A stretch of DNA of 64,000 nt from Gracilimonas sp040882225. GTDB lineage: Bacteria > Bacteroidota > Rhodothermia > Balneolales > Balneolaceae. Shown here piece by piece: positions 8,606 through 17,181 of this stretch. Below the pieces are notes generated by a model that did not search any database, was not told where the DNA came from, and saw only the letters and a program-made list of their open reading frames with translations. The stretch lies in contig JBBEBR010000005.1 of NCBI GenBank assembly GCA_040882225.1, forward strand, positions 62,001 through 126,000, in the 5' to 3' direction. A program made the translations under genes and the position numbers. Every line of letters begins with the position of its first letter. Position 1 is the stretch's first letter.

Positions 8606-8985
8606 CAGGAGTTTTCCATGTCTCTAAGTTTTTTCTCTGAAAGCAGAAGGTTCAGGTTTGAGGTCAGATTCGCAGCATGATTCCGGTGCTTTTTCTTCAC
8701 TTTCAAAACCCGCTCAGTTAAATCTTTTCCGGGAAGTTCTTTGAATGAGCTTCCTCTTTTTCCATGTAAAATCAGCTTATCGCTGAACCAGCCTTTTTTA
8801 TGTTCCAGTATATCGATCTCATGCAGATCAATGGTTTGCGTTTTTAATTCTGACTGATAGGCTTCCAGCACGGCATCTTTTTTCTGATATTCGAATACCA
8901 GATTCTCATCCTCCACGCGCAGAATTCCCTCTACTTTCATAAAACCGCCGTGTAAATCCTCTATAGAAAAAGGGAGACTCTTCAT
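8605..8985 (-). CDS. Conserved hypothetical protein, upstream paralogue of pair
   Basis: 126 aa, cytosolic by appearance. Aligned by eye with the downstream gene: EDENLVFEYQKKD, DILEHKKGWFSDKLILHGK, KELPGKD, then a basic helix and SNLNLLLSEKK. The pair therefore arose by tandem duplication but diverged strongly. I do not recognise a named family. It forms a two-gene operon whose terminator was not found. Confidence 0.65.
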   Translation of the reverse strand: MKSLPFSIEDLHGGFMKVEGILRVEDENLVFEYQKKDAVLEAYQSELKTQTIDLHEIDILEHKKGWFSDKLILHGKRGSSFKELPGKDLTERVLKVKKKHRNHAANLTSNLNLLLSEKKLRDMENS

Positions 8986-9116
8986 AATTATTACTGATTT
9001 TTAAGGAGTTATAACTTTCAAAAATTTATTCAAAAATGTACAAAAAAAATGTAAGGAGTGCGCATATCACAGCTCTAACTAAATAGCTAACAAAAGAGAA
9101 AGAACAAATCATTGCC

Positions 9117-9136
9117 TTGAGAATAATAATTCTCAA
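9117..9136. promoter_or_regulatory. Perfect 8-bp palindrome upstream of the lamin-tail protein
   Basis: TTGAGAAT-aata-ATTCTCAA, a dyad symmetric site 120 bp before the 1919-aa gene and just ahead of an intrinsic terminator. It could be an operator or an RNA stem; no binding protein is implied by the sequence. Confidence 0.45.
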
Positions 9137-9147
9137 TGTCCTTCCAG

Positions 9148-9187
9148 GGGTAAAAGGTGGAATACCCTTTTACCCTCTTTTTTTATT
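9148..9187 (+). terminator. Orphan rho-independent terminator (+ strand)
   Basis: Stem GGGTAAAAGG / CCTTTTACCC with a T-rich tail (TCTTTTTTTTATTT). No + strand gene precedes it for 1.26 kb, so it ends either an unannotated small RNA or a leader transcript of the 1919-aa gene that starts 70 bp downstream. Confidence 0.65.
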
Positions 9188-9256
9188 TCTAAAAAACCTG
9201 ATTCATTTATATACGGTTTCATTTGATTTAATTGAATTTGGACGTTATTCTCTTCT

Positions 9257-12200
9257 ATGAAATATTTAATGTTGATCGGGGCTTTATTATTTCCGGCGGC
9301 TGTATGGGCACAAACCGTCAATTTCGAAGAAGATTTCTCCGGCGAGGATCTTGCGGGCTGGTTCGGAGATACGGCTAATTTCGTTTTTGTGGAAGAGAAT
9401 GAAAATATACTCTTGCGGCAAAATGCAGACGATACTGGTATTTCCTATCTCAGTTCGCCTTCTGGAAATATAGAAGGCTACTGGGAATTTTTTATTCGGA
9501 TGGATGGCTTCAATCCTGCAAACACAAACAAAGCTGAAATCTACCTGATGAGTGACGAGGAAGATTTAACCGCAAATTTGAATGGTTATAAATTACGGGC
9601 GGGTGAAACCGGGAGCGGCGATGTCTTCCGGCTTTTTAGAATTACCAATGGAGACGAGGAAAACGAGGTTTTAAACGGCACAACCAGTGTAGCTACAGGC
9701 GGTGATTTCCGGGTGAAAGTTACCCGCGATGCTTCTGGAAACTGGACACTTGAAGTTGCAAACGGATACGATGGATTTTTAAGTAAAGAAGCCACCGGCA
9801 CCGATAACACTTATGACAGCGCCACACATTTCGGCTTTAAAAATACCTATACTTCTACCCGTACTGACCTTTTCTATTATGATTTCAAAATTGATATTCA
9901 ACCAGTAGAAGTACTGGAAGTTTCTCAAATTTCCACTACACAGCTTGATGTACTTTTCTCAAGAGCCGTGGATTTTAACTCAGTCCAGAATTCAGATTTC
10001 ACACTGAATCCTGGTAATATCAACCCACAATCAACTACCGAAGAAAATATACATACCGCCCGGCTCTCCTTTTCAAATTCACTCCCCAGCGGCATTAATA
10101 CAATTACCATTTCCGGTATTGATGATTTGGCCGGTGAAACTACTTTAGCCGATACCACTTTTTCCTTCACCGTTTTTGATGAATTTCAGGAAGGTAATAT
10201 TGTGATAAATGAGTTTCTAAAAGATCCACCCGCCGGAGCTGAAGAGTATGTGGAGTTAAAAAATACTTCTTCCCGCTATTTGAACCTGAAAGACTGGAAA
10301 TTGGGAGATGATGGAAATCTTACCACCATCTCAAATAATGATCTCGCACTTTTACCCGATAGCTTTATCGTTATAACTAAAGACACAGCCTTGAACCGGG
10401 CTTTTTATGATGAAATTGATTTTCACTTAGCTTCACTGCCCGCTTTCAATAATGGCTCCGATCAGGTTCGTTTGTTGGATTTCAATGATACACTTATAGA
10501 TTCACTGGAATACAGCTCAGCCTGGGGAGGAGTAAAAGTAGCTTTAGAGCGCAGGGACGCTTCGGTCTCCTCTGTTTATTTGGAAAATTGGGGTGAAAGC
10601 CCCGCTGCTGAATTTGGAACCCCGGGTTTCAAAAATCAAATTGAGCCGGATATAACAGCGCCCTCCATTTTAAACCTGACAGTTCAGGATGATCAAACCT
10701 TGATTATCAGTTTTTCGGAGCGATTGGAATCTCAGTCGGCACAAGAATTGGAAAATTATTCTCTCACACAAAATCCCGAAGCGGATGCAAATCCACCAAC
10801 CCTTCCCGCAATTGATGTCGTAGCTCAAACAGCCGCAGATACGCTTGAGATTACTCTCGATTCCCCTCTTCAGGAATACGATGGATACTGGACATTCACG
10901 GCCGAAAATCTTACCGATATTTTCGGAAATACCGGGTCTGGGGAAGTCGAATTCAATTTTTATATCATAATTACCGCTGATTCCGGCGAGGTCGCCATCA
11001 ATGAATTTATGTACGATCCCGTAAATAATTTTTCGGAATTCATAGAATTATACAACCATACCGATAGCACTTTTGACCTGCAAAACTGGACGCTGAATGA
11101 TAATACCGGCAATCTCAGAACCATCACCAATAGCAGCTATATTTTGAGTTCCGGCTCTTTTGTACTTCTTGCTCCCGACAGCACCATCGCCGAAAATATT
11201 CCCGGAACTCCTTTGATAGAAATGGGAAGCCGCTTTCCGGCCTTAAATAATAATACTGACGATATTGTTATTCGAAATCAGGATGGACTAAAAATCGACT
11301 CACTCACCTATACTTCTTCCTGGGGCGGCAGTGAGGTTTCTTTGGAGCGCAGAGAAATTGAAACTCCGGCTGCATTCAAGGAAAATTGGGGGGATTCCCC
11401 TTCGGGGAATTTTGCCACTCCCGGTTTGCTAAATGAAATTCAGGAAGATCAAGAACCTCCACGTTTACAAAGTTTGGCTTTGATTGACGAAAATAAAATC
11501 CAGCTTCTTTTTTCGGAGCGATTGCAGAATAACGCTGCGGAAAACCTCAACCATTACGAGCTATCAGCGGAAGACTTTAACGGTTCTATTCCTGCTCTGC
11601 AGGCGGTGATTTTCTCTTCTCCCGATACGGTTCTTCTGGAATTTGAATCTGAGGTTCTCAGCGATCCCGATGGAAATTTCTACGAGATCAAAATCACTAA
11701 TCAAACAGATATTTTTGGAAATACTGCTGGTGAATTGTCCGGGGAATTTTTCGCTATCAAATACGCCGCACCTGATTCCGGTAAAGCAGCCATCACCGAG
11801 TTTATGTATGATCCTGCAAGTGAATTTTCAGAATTTGTGGAAATATATAATACCACCGACAGCGCTTTAAACCTTCAAAACTGGACTTTAAACGACAATA
11901 CCGGAAACCGGCGGATTATCACTAACGAGAACATTCCGTTAAAGCCGAACGCATTTCTGCTGCTCACTCCCGACAGCACAATCATCGAAAGTTTTCCAGA
12001 CGCTCCTCTCCTTGTTTTAGGCACGCGGTTTTCATCACTCAACAATAATACTGACGCAATTGTAATCCGCGATAATACAGGCGCATTGATCGACTCTCTT
12101 ACGTATACCTCAAATTGGGGCGGAAAAGAGGTCTCGGTTGAACGCCGAAGCACGGAATTTCCAGCTCAGTTTCAGGAAAACTGGGGAAGTTCGCCTTCCG

Positions 12201-15016
12201 CAGTTTTTGCCACTCCCGGTTTGCCAAATGAGATTCAGGAGGATAAAACAGCGCCAGAAATCAAAAGCTATCTCTTACTTGATGAGAACACTCTTCAAAT
12301 TGTTTTCACGGAACGCATAAAGGCAGAACCCGCAACGAATCTTGAGTATTTCGGCGTTAGTAATCCAGCTTCTGAAAAAACCTATAAAACGTCTGAAAAC
12401 GAATTATATAAGTTGGAGCACCTTGAACCTGATACCATTCATTTCACAAATAAAGATGGCTTTTTCTCTTCTGTTGAAGGAAATACCTACGAGATTTCCG
12501 TTCGTAACCAAGAGGATATCTTTGGAAATGTAAGTCCGTCATTAAACTTTTCAATTGAGCGGATTTTGGTGGATACCGCCTTTCCCGGTGAAGTTCTGAT
12601 TAATGAATTTATGTATGATCCCGTTGGAGAGTATTCTGAATTCATTGAACTGGCTAATTTTACCTCTTCAAACTTCGACCTGAAAAACTGGTCTTTAAGT
12701 GACAATACTGGAAATAAAAGAATCATCACTACTGATAAATTTATACTCCGTCCCGATATTTCTGAACAAAATTCTGATGGAGTTTATGTTGTCTTGGCAC
12801 CCGATAGTTCACTCCTGAATTTATTCCCGGAACGGCCGGTAATTGTGATGGGAAATTCTTTTCCGGCATTAAATAATAATACCGACGCCATTGTTATCAG
12901 GAATGAAAACGGAGAGGTCATCGACAGCCTTACTTATACTTCGGACTGGGGTGGGCGGGAAGTTTCACTGGAACGCCGAACGGCTGACGCACCATCGGTT
13001 TTTCGGGAAAACTGGGGAAATTCACCCTCCGTAGATTTTGCCACTCCCGGCCTTCAAAATGAAATTCTACCAGATAATGATCCGCCCGAAATCGCCGATG
13101 CATTTATCCTGAATTCCGACTCTGTCTCAATTATTTATAATGAACGCATCGATTCGGTAGCTGCAACTAACCCTGGTAATTTCACTATCACCCCTAATCT
13201 CTCAATTGAAGAAATACTCTATAACCGCAACGAGATAAAACTGGCGCTCAGTTCTACACTAAATGATGGCGAGACTTATTCCATCACTATTCAAAATCAA
13301 AAGGATGTATTTGGAAATATTCGGTCCTCCACTTCGGTTAATCTTGAGTTTATAGCTTTTTCTGAGGCTGAATATGGAGATATTATCATAAATGAAATTC
13401 TGTACCGGCGGGCAAGTTCAGATTCTCCCGAATTCATAGAGCTCTTCAACAAAACTTCCAGAAATTTTGATTTAAACTCCTGGACTTTTTCCGATGCTGG
13501 AAGTGCAACATCCATTCCAGCAGGTTCAGTGATTCGGAGCGGCGAATACCTGATTTTAACTGACCGGGAAGAGTTTGCCTCGGAAATTGAAAATGGATTA
13601 TATTTGTCCACATTCCCCTCTCTCAATGATGATGAAGATGCGATAATTATAAAAAATAGCGATGGGGAGGTTATTGACAGCTTGTTTTACAAAAGCACCT
13701 GGGGCACTAATCAACCCGGCGTTTCGCTTGAACGGAAAGATCCGGGTGGTGCCTCAAATGATGCTTCTAACTGGGCAAGCAGCATTTCCGAAAGCGGAAA
13801 CACCCTTAGCAGCCCGAGCTCGGTTTTTGAAGAAGATGTAACCCCACCGGAAATTATCTTCTCTAAACTACAACCCGATAATAAAATTTATGTGGCTTTT
13901 TCGGAATTTGTGAATCTTCAGGAAGCACAAATCACAGTTGGTGATCAGGAAGGAACCATTGCGGAATTCAATAATGCGAATGCCAATATTGTGTGGCTGG
14001 AAGGGATAGATTTTGAAACGGGAGAACAGCTTCATGTGCGTTTTGAAAATATAGCTGACGTTAAAGGAAATACCCGCGCCGAAACTTCTGTTGAAGTTGC
14101 CCAACCTCTTGCTGTCGGTAATGTGGTGATAAATGAAATTATGTTTGATCCGCTGGCAAACTCAGATGATAATCTTCCCGATCAAACCGAGTACATAGAA
14201 TTTTATAATCGGGCCGATTACGCTATTTCTTTGGAAGGATTTTTCCTGCACGATGAACCCGATGAGAATCAGGAGGTTCGCTCAATTTTTCCGGTTTCCT
14301 CTCAATTCAAATGGATTCCACCTAAAGAATATGTATTGGTTTTTTCGGAAAATCTGGCCGTCACTTTTGCTGAAAGTCAGCTTGCAGAATATTTTGAGCT
14401 GGAAAATCCAAACGAACAGCTTTCGATTTTAATTAATCGCTCGAGTCTGAGCCTTGCTTCATCCGGGGATGCGATTTACCTGGCAGACAGTACCGGGGCC
14501 AATATAGATTCTGTTTTCTTTGATGAAGGCTGGCAAAATCCTAACCTGCACAGTACGAAAGGCATTGCACTGGAACGCATTGACCCGGATGGTGCAAGTG
14601 ACGAGGAATCTAACTGGAGCTCAAGTACAAATATCAGCGGCGGAACGCCGGGCTGGCAAAATTCGATCTTTCAGCAAGCCGGAGCAGGGCCCGTAAGCAC
14701 CGGTATAAATTTCACTCCCAATCCATTTTCTCCCGATGATGACGGCTTTGACGACAACTTGTTCCTTAATTATAAACTGAATGAATCGGATTATTTACTA
14801 CGCATCCGCATTTTTGATCGCTATGGCCGAGAAGTTCGAAAACTTACCGATGGAAAGCCTGCCGGTTTTGAAGGTTCTCTGATTTGGGATGGCCTCACTG
14901 ATGACCGCCGAACGAACCGTGTTGGTTTTTATATTGTGCTTTTTGAAGCCTTTGATAGTGCAAACGGCAGGAATATCACTTTCAAAAAAACCGTGGTGTT
15001 GGCCCGAAAGTTTTAA
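9257..15016 (+). CDS. Giant secreted lamin-tail-domain (LTD) protein with FlgD/CHU_C-like C-terminus
   Basis: 1919 aa. Signal peptide 1-18 (VWAQ), then a concanavalin/LamG-like N-terminal domain (about 20-215). At least six lamin-tail domains follow, each opening with a variant of INEFMYDP...SEFIELYN and closing with SLERR...ENWG.SP...ATPG. They alternate with Ig-like units (DENKIQLLFSERL...FGN). The C-terminus (about 1815-1919: FTPNPFSPDDDGFDDN...RIFDRYGREVRKL...W.G) is a FlgD/CHU_C-like domain typical of T9SS cargo or gliding-associated proteins. No catalytic motif is seen. Likely a cell-surface structural or adhesive protein. Repeats 2-4 are the most similar, indicating later internal duplication. 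Stop codons of this gene and the convergent cyclase are 3 bp apart. Confidence 0.88.
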   Translation: MKYLMLIGALLFPAAVWAQTVNFEEDFSGEDLAGWFGDTANFVFVEENENILLRQNADDTGISYLSSPSGNIEGYWEFFIRMDGFNPANTNKAEIYLMSDEEDLTANLNGYKLRAGETGSGDVFRLFRITNGDEENEVLNGTTSVATGGDFRVKVTRDASGNWTLEVANGYDGFLSKEATGTDNTYDSATHFGFKNTYTSTRTDLFYYDFKIDIQPVEVLEVSQISTTQLDVLFSRAVDFNSVQNSDFTLNPGNINPQSTTEENIHTARLSFSNSLPSGINTITISGIDDLAGETTLADTTFSFTVFDEFQEGNIVINEFLKDPPAGAEEYVELKNTSSRYLNLKDWKLGDDGNLTTISNNDLALLPDSFIVITKDTALNRAFYDEIDFHLASLPAFNNGSDQVRLLDFNDTLIDSLEYSSAWGGVKVALERRDASVSSVYLENWGESPAAEFGTPGFKNQIEPDITAPSILNLTVQDDQTLIISFSERLESQSAQELENYSLTQNPEADANPPTLPAIDVVAQTAADTLEITLDSPLQEYDGYWTFTAENLTDIFGNTGSGEVEFNFYIIITADSGEVAINEFMYDPVNNFSEFIELYNHTDSTFDLQNWTLNDNTGNLRTITNSSYILSSGSFVLLAPDSTIAENIPGTPLIEMGSRFPALNNNTDDIVIRNQDGLKIDSLTYTSSWGGSEVSLERREIETPAAFKENWGDSPSGNFATPGLLNEIQEDQEPPRLQSLALIDENKIQLLFSERLQNNAAENLNHYELSAEDFNGSIPALQAVIFSSPDTVLLEFESEVLSDPDGNFYEIKITNQTDIFGNTAGELSGEFFAIKYAAPDSGKAAITEFMYDPASEFSEFVEIYNTTDSALNLQNWTLNDNTGNRRIITNENIPLKPNAFLLLTPDSTIIESFPDAPLLVLGTRFSSLNNNTDAIVIRDNTGALIDSLTYTSNWGGKEVSVERRSTEFPAQFQENWGSSPSAVFATPGLPNEIQEDKTAPEIKSYLLLDENTLQIVFTERIKAEPATNLEYFGVSNPASEKTYKTSENELYKLEHLEPDTIHFTNKDGFFSSVEGNTYEISVRNQEDIFGNVSPSLNFSIERILVDTAFPGEVLINEFMYDPVGEYSEFIELANFTSSNFDLKNWSLSDNTGNKRIITTDKFILRPDISEQNSDGVYVVLAPDSSLLNLFPERPVIVMGNSFPALNNNTDAIVIRNENGEVIDSLTYTSDWGGREVSLERRTADAPSVFRENWGNSPSVDFATPGLQNEILPDNDPPEIADAFILNSDSVSIIYNERIDSVAATNPGNFTITPNLSIEEILYNRNEIKLALSSTLNDGETYSITIQNQKDVFGNIRSSTSVNLEFIAFSEAEYGDIIINEILYRRASSDSPEFIELFNKTSRNFDLNSWTFSDAGSATSIPAGSVIRSGEYLILTDREEFASEIENGLYLSTFPSLNDDEDAIIIKNSDGEVIDSLFYKSTWGTNQPGVSLERKDPGGASNDASNWASSISESGNTLSSPSSVFEEDVTPPEIIFSKLQPDNKIYVAFSEFVNLQEAQITVGDQEGTIAEFNNANANIVWLEGIDFETGEQLHVRFENIADVKGNTRAETSVEVAQPLAVGNVVINEIMFDPLANSDDNLPDQTEYIEFYNRADYAISLEGFFLHDEPDENQEVRSIFPVSSQFKWIPPKEYVLVFSENLAVTFAESQLAEYFELENPNEQLSILINRSSLSLASSGDAIYLADSTGANIDSVFFDEGWQNPNLHSTKGIALERIDPDGASDEESNWSSSTNISGGTPGWQNSIFQQAGAGPVSTGINFTPNPFSPDDDGFDDNLFLNYKLNESDYLLRIRIFDRYGREVRKLTDGKPAGFEGSLIWDGLTDDRRTNRVGFYIVLFEAFDSANGRNITFKKTVVLARKF

Positions 15017-15019
15017 GCT

Positions 15020-17179
15020 TTATTTCGACTTCATCTCGTACACGCCGTTCCAGTTTTCATGCGGGGGATTTTGCTTCATCATTCGGCAACGCTCTAAAAA
15101 TATCAGGGATGGATTTCGTGGTAACCTTTCAAGCTTTAACGACTCTTCGAACTTCTTGATGGCTCCGTTCCAATCCTGTTTGAAATAGCACTCCATTCCC
15201 TCTTCATAAACACCAATACATTCTTCTAAATCGGAATTTGCCTCAGAACGCAATGCTGCTACTTCAAACACTTTTACCGGTTTAACCCGCCCCTTCACAA
15301 TAATATTATCGAGCAGGCGGAACAGGCAATCATCCCCAAATTGTACGGCTTCATTTTTTGTTGATTCCGTTACCATTGTATACACACCGTATTGCTTGGC
15401 ACCACTTTCGCAACGGGCGGCGAGGTTTACATTATCTCCCATCATTGTATAATTGAATCTGCGGGAAGAACCCATGTTTCCCGTTACCATCGTTCCGGTG
15501 TTCATTCCCATTCTATGCTGCATGCTTGTTACAATTTCAGGCCAGCCGTCTTTTTTCCACTTAACTCGGAGCTCTTCAAGTTCTTTTTGCATCAGCTGTG
15601 ATGAAATACAGGCCTGAAGTGCATGGTCTTCTAAAAAAACAGGGGCTCCGTAAAAAGCTACAATGGCGTCGCCAATGTATTTGTCGAGCGTACCACCACG
15701 GTCGTTCAGGATTTGGGTCATCGCACTTAAATATTCATTAATCAACGTTACCAGCTCCCGGGCTTCCAATTGCTCCGAAAAAGTAGAGAAGGATTCGATA
15801 TCACTAAAAAAAGCTGTTATGTATTTTTCTTCGCCCCCAAGCTGTGGCTCCTCCCCCGACTCTACCATTTGGTTCACAAGTTCCGGTGATACATAGGAAG
15901 CGAACATCCCTTTAATTCGTCTTTTCTCTTTCTGCTCTATATAATATTCATACCCGATTAAACCCACCTGCGAAATAAATAAAGCCAATAATGGACCAGT
16001 TATGATCATTAGCAGGTTGAAATGAATGAAAGCCAAATAAGTTACAAACACATATCCCACGCCTAACAAAATGGTGAATATGATCCCATAAGCAGTATTT
16101 AACAGCCGAGTAACTCCGGTTACAAAAAAACTGAACAAAATAATGATGGCGACAGTAACCCAGTCGCTCATTTTGTAGATGTAATTATCATCCAAAATGG
16201 TTTGAATTGCATTTGCGTGAATTTCGTATCCCGGCCTTAACGATCCGCTTTCGTTTGCGAAAGGTGTGCGGAAAAAATCCTTCAACACCGGCATGGTTGC
16301 CCCTACAATTACAATTTTATCTTTGAAAACTCCCTGCTGCAGTAAACCTATGTCAGGATCATTGAAAGTGTTCATCTCAAAAGCCTCCAATTCCGACACC
16401 GTATCATAAGTACTATCATCAATTACTTCTTCGAAAGAATAAGTAGGAAAGGTTCTTTCAGGGCCTGTATAGTTAATCAGAAATGTATTTTTTCTGGACC
16501 TCAGGATTTCGTGCGGGCCGAGATCAAAGGTTTCTTTATCCAGGTTTGGATCTAAGGGATCAATTTCATCCCTGGAGATATTTTTATAAAAGCGAACTCC
16601 TTCAATGCCAAGCATGTAATAGGATTCCCCCAAATAATTTCTTCCAAAATTATAGGTTCTTACGGTGCCATCGATATCAGGCAGTACTTGCACAAGGCCT
16701 ACAGGATTTGGATTGCTTTCCCGGAGAATCCGCTGAGGAAAAACCATATTCTCCTCATTTGTAAACTCGGTGCTTTCTCTCTGAATTTGACCCGCAAGAA
16801 TTACATTTCCATGTTTTTCGATAGTCTCTGCAAACAGCGTATCGTTTCGGAAATCATATGAGTCCGCATCCTGAAAAATCACATCATATAAGATAACCTT
16901 TGCACCCGCTTCATTTAGATTCTCTACCAATTTGGCGTGTACATCAGCCGGCCAGGGATATTTTTGAGGGATTTCACTGTCGGCAAATTCACTTATTGCT
17001 ACCATTACAATTGGAGAACTGGAAACATCCAGCGGCCCCCTCCACTCGAAAAGTTGATCGGAATATTTGAGCTCAAAAATCGCAATCGGTTCAAACTGTG
17101 TAAGCAAAACAGCAAATAGTAATCCTGCCAAACCAATTACTATTGTTGATATAAAATTCTTCCGTCTTTTAATTTTCAT
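15020..17179 (-). CDS. CHASE2-domain adenylate cyclase (class III)
   Basis: 719 aa. TM1 (about 13-30), extracytoplasmic CHASE2 sensor (about 35-330), three TM helices (about 335-410), class III cyclase domain (about 450-640) and a C-terminal TPR-like helical hairpin (650-705). Catalytic residues are present: metal-binding D460 (FFSDIESF) and D504 (KYIGDAIVAFYGAP), transition-state N585/R589 (NVNLAAR), and base-selecting K500/D582. A Lys/Asp pair predicts ATP as substrate, hence cAMP as product. Last gene of a four-gene operon, 2 bp after the barrel gene. Its neighbours suggest the CHASE2 domain senses an envelope event relayed by the FecR and barrel proteins. Confidence 0.92.
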   Translation of the reverse strand: MKIKRRKNFISTIVIGLAGLLFAVLLTQFEPIAIFELKYSDQLFEWRGPLDVSSSPIVMVAISEFADSEIPQKYPWPADVHAKLVENLNEAGAKVILYDVIFQDADSYDFRNDTLFAETIEKHGNVILAGQIQRESTEFTNEENMVFPQRILRESNPNPVGLVQVLPDIDGTVRTYNFGRNYLGESYYMLGIEGVRFYKNISRDEIDPLDPNLDKETFDLGPHEILRSRKNTFLINYTGPERTFPTYSFEEVIDDSTYDTVSELEAFEMNTFNDPDIGLLQQGVFKDKIVIVGATMPVLKDFFRTPFANESGSLRPGYEIHANAIQTILDDNYIYKMSDWVTVAIIILFSFFVTGVTRLLNTAYGIIFTILLGVGYVFVTYLAFIHFNLLMIITGPLLALFISQVGLIGYEYYIEQKEKRRIKGMFASYVSPELVNQMVESGEEPQLGGEEKYITAFFSDIESFSTFSEQLEARELVTLINEYLSAMTQILNDRGGTLDKYIGDAIVAFYGAPVFLEDHALQACISSQLMQKELEELRVKWKKDGWPEIVTSMQHRMGMNTGTMVTGNMGSSRRFNYTMMGDNVNLAARCESGAKQYGVYTMVTESTKNEAVQFGDDCLFRLLDNIIVKGRVKPVKVFEVAALRSEANSDLEECIGVYEEGMECYFKQDWNGAIKKFEESLKLERLPRNPSLIFLERCRMMKQNPPHENWNGVYEMKSK

Positions 17180-17181
17180 GC

